From contig NZ_JACHXQ010000002.1 in NCBI RefSeq assembly GCF_014192285.1, positions 220,968 through 284,967 of the forward strand: DNA of 64,000 bases, read 5' to 3'. Positions 54,501-63,165 of this stretch are shown here, piece after piece. The translations under genes were made by a program, and so were the position numbers. Origin of the DNA: Halomonas fontilapidosi. GTDB lineage: Bacteria > Pseudomonadota > Gammaproteobacteria > Pseudomonadales > Halomonadaceae. The notes beneath the pieces were generated by a model that was not told where the DNA came from, did not search any database, and saw nothing but the letters and a program-made list of their open reading frames with translations. Numbering within the stretch: the stretch's first letter is position 1; each line of letters starts with the position of its first letter.

Positions 54501-54907
54501 GGCCCGCCCCGCGTCGCGGCCACTGCGACCTGCTCGACGCCGGCCTCGCGAATGCGGTCCATGACCTCGATCAGCAGGCCGGTGGTGGCCTTTCGATCGG
54601 CCTGGATCACCACCCCGCCGTCGCCGCTGACAAGCGCGGCGACCTCATTGCCGACGCGATGGGCATCCACCGGCTGGCCGTCCACCCAGATGGCGCCCTG
54701 CGCGGTGATCGCCACCATCAGCTGAGCATCTGGCTGGGGGCTGGCAGCGCTGGACTCGGGACGCTCGATCTCCACCCCGCTCTCCTTGATGAAGCTGGTG
54801 GTGACGATAAAGAAGATCAGCATGATGAAGACCACGTCCAGCATCGGGGTCAGGTTGACCTCGCCGGCATCGCCGCCCTCGGCGGCCAGGCTGCGGCGTC
54901 TACGCAT
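54497..54907 (-). CDS. exbD: ExbD biopolymer transport protein
   Basis: A 136-residue inner-membrane protein of the proton channel. The single helix carries the essential Asp in VNLTPMLDVVFIMLIFFIVTTSFIKESGVEIERP. The periplasmic part ends VVIQADRKATTGLLIEVMDRIREAGVEQVAVAA. The ATG at 54907 is preceded by the end of exbB, which overlaps it by 8 bases. It pairs with the 178-residue ExbB and with TonB downstream. Confidence 0.95.
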   Translation of the reverse strand: MRRRRSLAAEGGDAGEVNLTPMLDVVFIMLIFFIVTTSFIKESGVEIERPESSAASPQPDAQLMVAITAQGAIWVDGQPVDAHRVGNEVAALVSGDGGVVIQADRKATTGLLIEVMDRIREAGVEQVAVAATRGGP

Positions 54908-55436
54908 GGGATTTCTCCACGGCGCGAGCCAGGCGATCATGCAGCCGCTGGTCCTCGCGTCGAATGATCTGTTCGAGTCGACTGGTAAACAGCAGGCCCA
55001 CTACCGCCACGGCCATGCCGGCCAGGGTTGGCAGGGTGGCCCGTGCCACGCCGTCGGCCATGGCCCGTGCCTGGCCGGTATCGCTCAGCGCGAGGCTGTC
55101 GAACACGGTGATCATGCCGGTGACGGTGCCCAGCAGACCGAGCAGCGGGCAGAGCGCCACCAGCAGCTTCAGCCAGGGTAGCGGGCGACGCAGCCGGGCG
55201 ATCAGCTCTCGGGTCCAGACCTCACGCAGCGTCAGGGCACTCCAGCTATGATGGTCGAGCCTCGCCGTCCAGCGGGTGATCAGACGACGTCGAGCGCGGC
55301 GATAGGTGAGGCGAAAGAACAGCACGCGTTCCAGCGCCAGGCTGAACAGCAATGCCGCCACCCCGGCGATGATCACCAGAACGATGCCACCGGCATCGAC
55401 CAGCCGCGACAAGGGCTCAAGCCAGAGCGGTAGCAC
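54900..55436 (-). CDS. exbB: ExbB (TonB2-type, short)
   Basis: A 178-residue MotA/TolQ/ExbB protein. It has a first helix (AGGIVLVIIAGVAALLFSLALERVLFF) and two more (LLVALCPLLGLLGTVTGMITVF and ATLPTLAGMAVAVVGLLF). The start is taken as GTG 55436 with GGGAG 8 bases upstream; there is no ATG near. It overlaps the larger TtpC-like gene by 20 bases. Short ExbB2 proteins like this occur in the TonB2 systems of Vibrio. Confidence 0.9.
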   Translation of the reverse strand: MLPLWLEPLSRLVDAGGIVLVIIAGVAALLFSLALERVLFFRLTYRRARRRLITRWTARLDHHSWSALTLREVWTRELIARLRRPLPWLKLLVALCPLLGLLGTVTGMITVFDSLALSDTGQARAMADGVARATLPTLAGMAVAVVGLLFTSRLEQIIRREDQRLHDRLARAVEKSHA

Positions 55437-56817
55437 GCGAATTACTCCCAGCGGGATTCGAGGATGGGTGGCGATGCTCGAGCTGTTCAGCCAGGGCGGC
55501 ACTGGCCTGTCCCTCCATCACGCCGGCCAGGTCGCGGCTGCGCCCCGTCAGGGCCGTATGCGCGAAGAGCAGCGGCACCGCGGTGATCAGGCCCAACACG
55601 GTGGTCACCAGCGCCTGACTGATCCCGCCGGCCATCAATTGAGGATCACCGGTGCCGAAGACGGTAATGGCCTGGAAGGTCACGATCATGCCGGTGACCG
55701 TGCCCAGCAGGCCGAGCAGCGGCGACACGGCGGCCAGCAGCTTGACCAGCGGCTGGCCACGCTCTAGGCGTGGCAGCTCGGCGAGCACCGCCTCGTCGAG
55801 GCGCGCCTCCAGGGCTTCGGGGACCGGGTCGTCGGCGAGTGCTCGGAAGCGCAGCAACACCCGACCCAGGGGGTTGTCCTGGCGCAGCCGACTCAGATCA
55901 CGCAGTTGGCGGCGCGTTGCCAGGCTAACCCTGAGCAGGTAGGCGTACTGGGCCAGGGCCACCAGCAAGCCGACGGCGCCCAGGCCGACCACCACATAGC
56001 CTACCACCCCTCCCTGATGGAAGCGTTCGATGAGGCTTGGCCGCTGGGCGAGGGCAGCGATCACCTCGCCGCGGGTGGGATCCAGCGCCAGGCGCTCGCC
56101 CTCTCCGGCCTGGAAATCGACCAGCAGCTCGCTCACATGCGGCGGGGTGCGAGACGCCATGGAAAGCACGCCCTCCTCGGCGCCGCGCTTGAGCAAGCTG
56201 CCCTGGCTGAACGCCGCCAGATCGCCAAGCCGCACCACCTCACGGGAAGCGATCTGCCCGTCGACGCCGGCCACTGGCGCATCGAAGGCGATGATCCGAC
56301 CGGTCTCGGCGGTCAGCGCCATCAGGCGGTCGCCCAGGGTCTCCAGGTGCTCGGGCTTGAGCACATCGGCATCATCCAGACGGGGCGGCAGCTCGGCACG
56401 ACCTACCGTAACCCAGCTCTCGGCCAGTTCATCGCGCAGCTCACCGCTATGACGCGCCAGGGTGTCCAGCACCGCCGAGAGATCGTCACCCTGCTCGGCC
56501 TGGCGGGCGTCGAGAGCCTCGCGCTGTCTCTGCTGTTGCGCCTGCTGCTCTTCCAGCGCCGCGAAGCGTGTCTCCGCCTCATCATGGGCCTCGCGGGCGT
56601 TCTCTAGCGCCGCCTGCAGGGCGTCGCGATCCTCGATCAGTTCGGCCAGCCTCGCCGCATCACGGGCCTCGGCCGCCTCGCGCTCGGCACGCAGGGTGAA
56701 CGGAGCCTCGGGCTCGGACTGCGCCTGGGCCTGGGCAAGCAGTGCCGCCGCCAATATCAGCAACGCCGCGCCGGCGAGCACGGCATACTTGACGCGTATC
56801 GTGAAGGCGGCAGTCAT
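55417..56817 (-). CDS. TtpC-like MotA/TolQ/ExbB protein with periplasmic coiled coil
   Basis: A 466-residue protein with a signal-like N-terminus (VKYAVLAGAALLILAAALLAQAQAQ), a long periplasmic coiled-coil region (about 40-130) and a further periplasmic domain to about 265, and then a C-terminal ExbB-like three-helix domain (VVGYVVVGLGAVGLLVALAQYAYLL; LLAAVSPLLGLLGTVTGMIVTFQAI; ALVTTVLGLITAVPLLFAHTAL). This architecture is that of TtpC, an extra subunit required by TonB2 systems. It overlaps the DUF3450 gene by 4 bases. Confidence 0.9.
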   Translation of the reverse strand: MTAAFTIRVKYAVLAGAALLILAAALLAQAQAQSEPEAPFTLRAEREAAEARDAARLAELIEDRDALQAALENAREAHDEAETRFAALEEQQAQQQRQREALDARQAEQGDDLSAVLDTLARHSGELRDELAESWVTVGRAELPPRLDDADVLKPEHLETLGDRLMALTAETGRIIAFDAPVAGVDGQIASREVVRLGDLAAFSQGSLLKRGAEEGVLSMASRTPPHVSELLVDFQAGEGERLALDPTRGEVIAALAQRPSLIERFHQGGVVGYVVVGLGAVGLLVALAQYAYLLRVSLATRRQLRDLSRLRQDNPLGRVLLRFRALADDPVPEALEARLDEAVLAELPRLERGQPLVKLLAAVSPLLGLLGTVTGMIVTFQAITVFGTGDPQLMAGGISQALVTTVLGLITAVPLLFAHTALTGRSRDLAGVMEGQASAALAEQLEHRHPSSNPAGSNSRATALA

Positions 56818-57608
56818 AAGGCTTCCCCGACGTCGACCCGTTGCAGGGGGTGGGAGATCGGCAGCGTCAGCAGTTCCGGCGCCCGCTGGTCGCGGGCGAT
56901 GCGCAAGCCGTGACGCAGCTCGACACGTTCTGCCTCATTCAGCGCCTGCCAGCGCTCGACATCGGCGCGCCAGACGCCGCCTTCCCGGCCGTCCGGCGTC
57001 AGGAAGTAGAGTCCGACTCGCCCCAAGCGAAGAAAATCGACCTCGCGGCGGGCATCGCCCTCGTCCCCCTCGTTCAGGATGCCGCGCCAGGCATCCAACT
57101 CGCGGCCGTAGTCGAGTTCAGTGCGCCAGGCGGCAAGGAGTCGCTCCAGGCGTTCGGCGGCCGAGGCATCGGGGTCGTCAAGGCCGGCCTCGAGGCTCTC
57201 GACGCGGGCCAGGCGTTGGTCCTTGAGGAACGGCAGATCACCCACCACCCAAGTCTCCAGGTGCGACACCAGGGCCTGCTCGAGCTGGGGCAACACGTCA
57301 CGGGTCTCGGCCAGGGACGCCAGGGCCTCCTCGCGGCGGCTCAGCCGCTCGCCCTGGCGCTCAAGACGTGGTGCCAAGGCATCGCTGCGTTCCTCCAGAC
57401 GGTGGGTATCGGTTTCCAGCCGGCGCAGCTCGGCCAGCATCTCGCGACGCTCGTCGTCGGCCGCATCGATGCGCGCCTGCAGCTCTGCCTGGGCGCGCTG
57501 AGCCCGGCTGGCGTCCTCGATGGCCGCCTCCTCTGCCTGCAGCATGCCGAGGGCCAGCAGACTCAGGACAATGCCGAGCGGCCATTGCCAACAAAATGTC
57601 CTCACCAT
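56814..57608 (-). CDS. DUF3450 exported coiled-coil protein, first gene of TonB2 cluster
   Basis: A 264-residue DUF3450 protein. Signal peptide MVRTFCWQWPLGIVLSLLALGMLQA, then a coiled coil (RAQRAQAELQARIDAADDERREMLAELRRLETDTHRLEE) and the family core (FLKDQRLARVESLEAGLDDPDASAAERLERLLAAWRTELDYGRELDAW, then VDFLRLGRVGLYFLTPDG). It is encoded before TtpC/ExbB2/ExbD2/TonB2 in many gammaproteobacteria, and its role is unknown. The ATG at 57608 is used; a Fur-box-like site lies about 50 bases upstream. Confidence 0.9.
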   Translation of the reverse strand: MVRTFCWQWPLGIVLSLLALGMLQAEEAAIEDASRAQRAQAELQARIDAADDERREMLAELRRLETDTHRLEERSDALAPRLERQGERLSRREEALASLAETRDVLPQLEQALVSHLETWVVGDLPFLKDQRLARVESLEAGLDDPDASAAERLERLLAAWRTELDYGRELDAWRGILNEGDEGDARREVDFLRLGRVGLYFLTPDGREGGVWRADVERWQALNEAERVELRHGLRIARDQRAPELLTLPISHPLQRVDVGEAL

Positions 57609-57654
57609 GGCTCTCCGTTCGGGTCTCGGGAAGGGCGACCACCATGCCACCAAT

Positions 57655-57673
57655 ACGAACGATTATCAATGCT
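57655..57673 (-). promoter_or_regulatory. Fur-box-like sequence upstream of the TonB2 operon
   Basis: On the minus strand AGCATTGATAATCGTTCGT matches 11 of 19 positions of the classical Fur box, all clustered in the centre (TGATAATC-TT). It lies about 50 bases before the first gene of an iron-uptake energy module, where Fur control is expected. The outer positions do not match, so the call is tentative. Confidence 0.45.
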
Positions 57674-57729
57674 TACAGCTACCCCTAACCCGGGAGCGTT
57701 CGACCAGGGGCATGCTGCAGAAACAGAAA

Positions 57730-57754
57730 AAGCCGCACCCGAAGGGCGCGGCTT
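57730..57754 (-). terminator. Intrinsic terminator of sodA
   Basis: AAGCCGC-A-CCC and GGG-C-GCGGCTT form an 11-position stem with one mismatch and loop GAA. The A run at 57727-57731 on the plus strand is a U tract for the minus transcript. It lies 19 bases after the sod stop. Confidence 0.8.
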
Positions 57755-57772
57755 GTCTGGAGCGGGAGGACT

Positions 57773-58384
57773 TCAGGCCGTGGCGTTGCGGTAGCGGCGC
57801 TCGACCTCCTCCCAGTTGATCACGTTGAAGAAGGCCGACACGTAATCCGGACGCTTGTTCTGGTACTTCAGATAGTAAGCGTGCTCCCAGACATCCAGCC
57901 CGAGTACAGGCGTATTGCCGTCCATGATGGGGCTGTTCTGGTTGAGGGTATTCTCGACCACCAGCTTGCCTTGCGGCGTCACGCTCAGCCAGGCCCAGCC
58001 GCTGCCGAAACGACCCAGCGCTGCCTTGGTGAAGGCATCCTTGAAGTCATCGAAACCGCCCAGCTCCGAATCGATGGCCTTGGCAACCTCGCCCTGGGGC
58101 TTGCCGCCACCGCTGGGCGACATCATCTGCCAAAACATCGAATGGTTGGCATGACCGCCACCGTTGTTGATCACAGCCTGACGCTTGTCCTCCGGCACAC
58201 GGTCGAGGTTGGCAATAAGCTCCTCGACGGGCACATCCTCGAGACCGGTACCCTCAAGGGCGGCATTGAGGTTGTTGACGTAGGTCTGATGGTGCTTGGA
58301 GTGGTGGATCTCCATGGTCATCGCATCGATATGCGGTTCCAGGGCATCGTAGGCATAGGGGAGGTCGGGAAGCGTATGTGCCAT
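57773..58384 (-). CDS. sodA: Superoxide dismutase, Mn type
   Basis: A 203-residue Fe/Mn-family superoxide dismutase. The metal ligands are in [30 protein letters not shown] and [32 protein letters not shown] and the residues around [13 protein letters not shown] match the Mn enzyme rather than the Fe type (which reads NHTFYW and [12 protein letters not shown]). No signal peptide, so cytosolic. The ATG at 58384 has AAGGAG upstream. It stands alone, with its own terminator. Confidence 0.93.
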   Translation of the reverse strand: MAHTLPDLPYAYDALEPHIDAMTMEIHHSKHHQTYVNNLNAALEGTGLEDVPVEELIANLDRVPEDKRQAVINNGGGHANHSMFWQMMSPSGGGKPQGEVAKAIDSELGGFDDFKDAFTKAALGRFGSGWAWLSVTPQGKLVVENTLNQNSPIMDGNTPVLGLDVWEHAYYLKYQNKRPDYVSAFFNVINWEEVERRYRNATA

Positions 58385-58490
58385 CTTACGGTCTCCTTAA
58401 TATCGTGAACGATCATCCTCACCATAGCATGTCGGGACACGCTCGAGGGTTTTCAACCCCGTCTTGGCCCGACGACATTGCAGATGATGC

Positions 58491-59417
58491 CTAAAGCTTC
58501 TGCTCGAGCTCCGGCAGCACGTCGAACAGGTCGCCTACGAGGCCGTAATCGGCCACCTGGAAGATCGGCGCTTCCTCGTCCTTGTTGATGGCGACGATCA
58601 CCTTGGAATCCTTCATGCCCGCCAGGTGCTGGATGGCACCGCTGATGCCCACGGCGATGTAGAGGTCCGGCGCAACGATCTTGCCGGTCTGCCCCACCTG
58701 CATGTCGTTGGGGACGAAACCTGCGTCCACTGCGGCGCGCGAGGCACCGATGGCCGCGCCCAGCTTGTCGGCGATGCCCTCGAGCAGCTTGAAGTTGTCG
58801 CCGTTGCCCATGCCGCGACCACCGGAGACCACGACCTTGGCGGCTGCCAGCTCGGGACGATCGGACTCGGCCAGCTCCTCCTTGACGAAGGTCGACATGG
58901 CGTTGTCGGCCACGAAGTCTACCGCCTCGACGGCAGCACTGCCACTCTCGGCCACCGCATCGAAGCCGGTGGCGCGCACGGTGATCACCTTCAATGCGTC
59001 GTCGCTCTGCACGGTGGCAATGGCGTTGCCGGCGTAGATCGGGCGCTTGAAGGTATCGGCACTCTCCACGGCGACGATCTCGGAAATCTGCGCCACGTCC
59101 TTGAGCGCGGCGACGCGGGGCAGCACGTTCTTGCCGGTGGTGGAGGCGCAAGCCAGCACATGGCTGTAGTCGTCAGCCAGCTGTGCGATCAGGGCGGCGG
59201 TGGGCTCGGCCAGCAGGTGGGCGTAGGCGGCGTTGTCGGCCACACGCACCTTGTTGACACCGTCCAGCTTGGCGGCGGCCTCGGCGATGGCGCCCACGCC
59301 TTCACCGGCGACCAGCACGTCGATATCGCCACCAATGGCCTTGGCGGCGGCCACCACGTGGGCAGTGGCGCCGGCCAGGGTGCCGTCGTGATGTTCTGCC
59401 AGAACCAGAATGCTCAT
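58491..59417 (-). CDS. etfA: Electron transfer flavoprotein alpha subunit
   Basis: A 308-residue ETF alpha subunit, the FAD-binding half of the electron carrier for acyl-CoA dehydrogenases. The FAD motif is present: [110 protein letters not shown]. The N-terminus [22 protein letters not shown] is usual. It follows etfB by 29 bases. Confidence 0.97.
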   Translation of the reverse strand: MSILVLAEHHDGTLAGATAHVVAAAKAIGGDIDVLVAGEGVGAIAEAAAKLDGVNKVRVADNAAYAHLLAEPTAALIAQLADDYSHVLACASTTGKNVLPRVAALKDVAQISEIVAVESADTFKRPIYAGNAIATVQSDDALKVITVRATGFDAVAESGSAAVEAVDFVADNAMSTFVKEELAESDRPELAAAKVVVSGGRGMGNGDNFKLLEGIADKLGAAIGASRAAVDAGFVPNDMQVGQTGKIVAPDLYIAVGISGAIQHLAGMKDSKVIVAINKDEEAPIFQVADYGLVGDLFDVLPELEQKL

Positions 59418-59446
59418 GGGATCTGCTCCTTTCAAAGCAACTGTTT

Positions 59447-60196
59447 TCAAAGAACCTTGGCTTCGTTCTTGAGTTTGTCCACGAGCTCGTCCACCGAGCC
59501 CACCTTGACGCCACCCTTGCGCTCGGCCGGTGTTTCGACCTTGAGCAGCTTGACCTTGGAGGCCACCTCGATGCCGAGGTCCGCCGGGCTCTTGATATCC
59601 ATCGGCTTCTTCTTGGCCTTCATGATATCGGGCAGCTTGGCATAGCGCGGCTCGTTGAGGCGCAGATCGGTCGTGACGATCGCCGGCAGCGTGAGCGCCA
59701 CGGTCTGCAAGCCACCATCGATCTCACGGGTCACCTGCAGCGACTCGCCCTCGACCGTCACCTCGGAGGCGAAGGTGCCCTGGGGCAGGCCGGTCAGGGC
59801 GGCGAGCATCTGGCCGGTCTGGTTGTTGTCGGTGTCAATGGCCTGCTTGCCGAGAATCACCAGGCCCGGCTGCTCCTCTTCCACCAGCTTGGCCAGCACC
59901 TTGGCCGCACCCAGCGACTCGACGCGCTCGTCAGTCTCGACGTGAATGGCGCGGTCGGCGCCCAGCGCCAGGGCCGTACGCAGCTGCTCCTGGGCAGCCT
60001 TGGGGCCGACGGTGACGGCAACGATCTCGGTTGCCACGCCGCGCTCCTTCAGACGCACCGCCTCTTCCACGGCGATCTCACAGAAGGGGTTCATGGCCAT
60101 CTTGACGTTGGTGAGGTCGACATCGCTGTGGTCCGGCTTGACCCGGATCTTGACGTTGTAGTCGACGACGCGTTTGACCGCGACGAGTACCTTCAT
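59447..60196 (-). CDS. etfB: Electron transfer flavoprotein beta subunit
   Basis: A 249-residue ETF beta subunit that binds AMP and forms a heterodimer with EtfA. Motifs: [74 protein letters not shown] and [29 protein letters not shown]. The etfB-etfA order with the divergent ETF-quinone oxidoreductase gene shows that the whole path from beta-oxidation to ubiquinone is encoded here. Confidence 0.97.
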   Translation of the reverse strand: MKVLVAVKRVVDYNVKIRVKPDHSDVDLTNVKMAMNPFCEIAVEEAVRLKERGVATEIVAVTVGPKAAQEQLRTALALGADRAIHVETDERVESLGAAKVLAKLVEEEQPGLVILGKQAIDTDNNQTGQMLAALTGLPQGTFASEVTVEGESLQVTREIDGGLQTVALTLPAIVTTDLRLNEPRYAKLPDIMKAKKKPMDIKSPADLGIEVASKVKLLKVETPAERKGGVKVGSVDELVDKLKNEAKVL

Positions 60197-60554
60197 AGTG
60201 TCCTCGCTTGGTTCACACTGGGAACCTGATGGTTGGAGAAGCGCAGCCTGACCGGAGTCGGGAAGGCCAGGCTTTTTGAGAACCGGCTCGCATACCCTTA
60301 TGCGTTTCATGCAAGCGTTTGATAGGCGCAGCACTGTAAAACCCTTTTAATGTGCCATAGCCCTATCCTGGTCAACAATCCCCGGCATGCCGGGAACGCA
60401 TGACGGCCATGACGCACTGCACCATCGCAGGGGGTGACCCTTTAACGCTATTATGCCTATCATGGGGCATGGCTAGAAGCAAACGACCGTTTTAAATCTT
60501 TTCGACGTTGGTCGCATCTTGTGTCAGCGTCCAGGAACAGCAAGGAGAGAGGCA
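60197..60554. other. Divergent regulatory region between etfB and ETF-QO
   Basis: A 358-base gap without a gene. It holds promoters for both directions and the PsrA-box-like repeat at 60480-60493. It also has a weaker CAAGCGTTTG at 60312-60321. AAGGAG at 60542-60547 is the ribosome site of the ETF-QO gene. Confidence 0.6.
60480..60493. promoter_or_regulatory. PsrA-box-like inverted repeat
   Basis: CAAAC-GACC-GTTTT fits the PsrA consensus of pseudomonads (G/C-AAAC, 2-4 bases, GTTT-G/C) except for the last base. It is about 62 bases before the ETF-QO start. PsrA is a long-chain fatty-acid-responsive repressor and known PsrA targets include ETF genes, so the context supports it. No psrA gene is in the window. 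Confidence 0.5.
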
Positions 60555-62222
60555 GTGGAAGAACAAGTCGAACGCGATTCCATGGACTTCGATGTGGTGA
60601 TCGTCGGCGCCGGGCCTGCGGGACTCTCGGCAGCGGCGCGCCTGATGCAGCAGGCAGAGGACGCCGGCCAGGAGCTTTCGGTGTGCGTGGTGGAGAAAGG
60701 CTCCGAAGTAGGGGCTCATATCCTCTCCGGCGCCGTCTTCGAACCTCGTGCCCTGGCCGAGCTGTTTCCCGACTGGGAGGAACGGGGAGCTCCGCTGACC
60801 ACGCCGGCGACCCGCGACGAAGTCTACATGCTCAAGGATGCCGAGAAGGCCCAGAAGCTGCCCAACGCCCTGGTGCCGCCCTCCATGCACAACACCGGTG
60901 GCGACACGCCCCGCTACGTGATCAGCGCCGGCAATCTCTCCCGCTGGCTGGCCGAGCAGGCCGAGGCGCTGGGTGTCGAGATCTTCCCCGGCTTCGCCGC
61001 CCAGGAAACGATCATCGAGGACGGCGTGGTCAAGGGCATTCTGATCGGCGATATGGGCGTGAGCGCCGACGGCCAGGCCAAGGACAGCTACATGCCGGGG
61101 ATGGAGTTGCGCGCCAAGTACACGCTCTTCGCCGAAGGCTCCCGTGGTCATCTGGGCAAGCGCCTGATCGAGGAATACCGGCTCGATGACGGCAAGGACC
61201 CGCAGCACTATGGCATCGGCCTGAAGGAGCTGTGGGACGTTCCTGCCGAGCAGCATGAGCCAGGGCTGGTGCTGCACGGCTCGGGCTGGCCGCTGGACAC
61301 GCATACCCACGGCGGCTGGTTTCTCTATCACGGCGAGAACCAGCAGGTAATGGTTGGCCTGATCATGGACCTCTCCTACCAGAACCCCTGGCTGTCACCC
61401 TTCGACGAGTTCCAGCGCATGAAGCATCACCCGGCGATCGCTCGGCACCTCGAAGGCGGCAAGCGCGTGGCCTACGGCGCCCGTGCCATCACCAAGGGCG
61501 GTCTGAACTGCCTGCCGAAGATGACCTTCCCCGGGGGCCTGCTGATCGGCTGCGACGCCGGCACCCTGAATTTCGCCAAGATCAAGGGCCTGCACACGGC
61601 CATGAAATCCGGTCTGATCGCCGCCGAGGCGGTGTTCGAGGCCGTAGCCAAAGGCGACGAGGGTGGCAGCGAACTCACCGCGTTCACCGAGAAGTGGGAA
61701 TCCAGCTGGGCCCATGCCGAGCTCAAGGAGAGCGCCAGCTTCGGCCCGGCGATCCACAAGTATGGCACCGTAGGCGGCGGCGCCTACAACTTCGCCAACC
61801 AGCTGCTGGGCGGCAAGCTCCCCAACCTTCACGATACGACGCCCGACCATGCCGCCCTCAAGCCGGCCGGGGAGTGCGAGAAGATCGACTACCCCAAGCC
61901 GGATGGCAAGCTCTCCTTCGACAAGCCCTCGTCGGTATTCCTGTCGAACACCAACCATGAGGAAGACCAGCCCTGTCACCTGAAGCTGAGCGATCCGGAC
62001 CTGCCGATCCGTGACAATCTGCCCGAGTATGCCGAACCGGCTCAGCGCTATTGCCCGGTGGGCGTCTACGAGGTGATCGAGGACGAGGAAGGCAAGCCCA
62101 AGTTCCAGATCAATTTCCAGAACTGCATCCACTGCAAGACCTGCGACATCAAGGACCCGGCCCAGAACATCACCTGGGTGGCACCGGAAGGCGGCGGCGG
62201 GCCCAACTACCCCAATATGTAA
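60555..62222 (+). CDS. Electron transfer flavoprotein-ubiquinone oxidoreductase
   Basis: A 555-residue membrane-associated flavoprotein and 4Fe-4S enzyme that passes electrons from ETF to ubiquinone. The FAD site is FDVVIVGAGPAGLSAAARLM. The quinone-binding/FAD region has FAEGSRGHLGKRLIEEYRL and GLNCLPKMTFPGGLLIGCDAGTLNFAKIKGLHTAMKSG. The cluster cysteines are in NCIHCKTCDIKDPAQNITWVAPEGGGGPNY. The start is GTG 60555 (MEEQVERDSMDFDVV) with AAGGAG 7 bases upstream. It is divergent from etfBA. Confidence 0.97.
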   Translation: MEEQVERDSMDFDVVIVGAGPAGLSAAARLMQQAEDAGQELSVCVVEKGSEVGAHILSGAVFEPRALAELFPDWEERGAPLTTPATRDEVYMLKDAEKAQKLPNALVPPSMHNTGGDTPRYVISAGNLSRWLAEQAEALGVEIFPGFAAQETIIEDGVVKGILIGDMGVSADGQAKDSYMPGMELRAKYTLFAEGSRGHLGKRLIEEYRLDDGKDPQHYGIGLKELWDVPAEQHEPGLVLHGSGWPLDTHTHGGWFLYHGENQQVMVGLIMDLSYQNPWLSPFDEFQRMKHHPAIARHLEGGKRVAYGARAITKGGLNCLPKMTFPGGLLIGCDAGTLNFAKIKGLHTAMKSGLIAAEAVFEAVAKGDEGGSELTAFTEKWESSWAHAELKESASFGPAIHKYGTVGGGAYNFANQLLGGKLPNLHDTTPDHAALKPAGECEKIDYPKPDGKLSFDKPSSVFLSNTNHEEDQPCHLKLSDPDLPIRDNLPEYAEPAQRYCPVGVYEVIEDEEGKPKFQINFQNCIHCKTCDIKDPAQNITWVAPEGGGGPNYPNM

Positions 62223-62251
62223 GCTCGAAGCTCGACGTCACCGGAAACACT

Positions 62252-62285
62252 ACCGCCCCCCTGCATACGCCTGGGGGGCGGTTTT
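62252..62285 (+). terminator. Intrinsic terminator after ETF-QO
   Basis: A 10-bp stem (ACCGCCCCCC / GGGGGGCGGT) with an 11-base loop is followed by TTTTCC. It lies 30 bases after the stop codon and looks fully functional. Confidence 0.85.
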
Positions 62286-62291
62286 CCTTCC

Positions 62292-62331
62292 GGCTTCAAG
62301 CGTATGGCGTAACGCTCCGGGCATAGCCCGG
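62292..62331. repeat. Dispersed 40-bp repeat, copy B (after the rhodanese gene)
   Basis: This is the partner of 30731-30770, 32 of 40 bases identical. In this copy the right end folds as CCGGGC-ATA-GCCCGG (62317-62331). It lies just after the stop of the rhodanese gene on the minus strand. Confidence 0.75.
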
Positions 62332-62334
62332 GGG

Positions 62335-63165
62335 TCAGTCGCCGGTGGCGATGGGACGTGATGGATCGCGAATCCATTCGCTCCAGGAGCCGGGGTAGAG
62401 CCTTGGCACGGAGCGACCGGCCACCGCATAGGCGAGGAGGGTATGACAGGCGGTCACGCCGGAACCACAGTAGACAATCGACGATTCGGCCTCGGGAAGC
62501 TCGTTAGCCAGCGCCTCGGGGGATTTGAAGTGGCCGTCACCGGCAAGATTGTCGGCACTGGGACGGCAAACAGCCCCGGGAATGTGTCCCGCCACAGGAT
62601 CGATGGGTTCTTCCTCGCCCCGGAATCGCGCTTTCGAGCGTGCGTCGACCTTGGTCGCGGCGCTCGACAGCACCGCCGCGGCGGACACATGGCGCTCGTC
62701 ATGGTAGGCCGGCTGCCAGCCGGAGGCGGCGGGCACAGCCTCGGGATCGCCGTCCTCCAGCATCTCGCCGCCTGCTGCCAGCCAGCCTCCGAGGCCCCCA
62801 TCAAGGAGGCGCACGTCGGGGTGGCCCGCCCAGCAGGCCAGCATCCACCAGGCCCGTGACGCCGCCAGCTGGCCACCTCTGTCGTCGTAGACCACCACCG
62901 GCTGTTGTGGTGTGAGGCCCAGGCGCTGCACCACCTCGGTGAAGGCCGCCGGTGTCGGCAGCGGATGCCGGCCGCCCTCGCCGGCAGGCCCCGCCAGGTC
63001 ACGGTCCAGGTCGAGATGATAACTGCCCGGCAGGTGCGCTTCCCACCACAGCCGACGGCCGGCATCAGGCTCGCCCAGGCGAGCACGACAATCCAGGACT
63101 CGGGGCGGGTTGGGGCCCTCGAGGGCGGCGGCCAGTGCGGTGGCCGAGATCAGCGGGCTGGTCAT
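62335..63165 (-). CDS. Two-domain rhodanese (sulfurtransferase)
   Basis: A 276-residue tandem rhodanese. The first domain is inactive (VVVYDDRGGQLAASRAWWML, where the active cysteine is Asp). The second has the active loop CGSGVTACHTLLA (C of SSIVYCGSGVTA). The CGSGVTA loop is of the 3-mercaptopyruvate sulfurtransferase type (SseA-like), so that activity is the best guess, with thiosulfate as the alternative. It overlaps the helicase gene upstream by 4 bases. Confidence 0.92.
   Translation of the reverse strand: MTSPLISATALAAALEGPNPPRVLDCRARLGEPDAGRRLWWEAHLPGSYHLDLDRDLAGPAGEGGRHPLPTPAAFTEVVQRLGLTPQQPVVVYDDRGGQLAASRAWWMLACWAGHPDVRLLDGGLGGWLAAGGEMLEDGDPEAVPAASGWQPAYHDERHVSAAAVLSSAATKVDARSKARFRGEEEPIDPVAGHIPGAVCRPSADNLAGDGHFKSPEALANELPEAESSIVYCGSGVTACHTLLAYAVAGRSVPRLYPGSWSEWIRDPSRPIATGD

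Noticed and set aside
60312-60321. Second PsrA-like site CAAGCGTTTG
   Set aside because: One arm deviates and there is no spacer between the arms, unlike the consensus.
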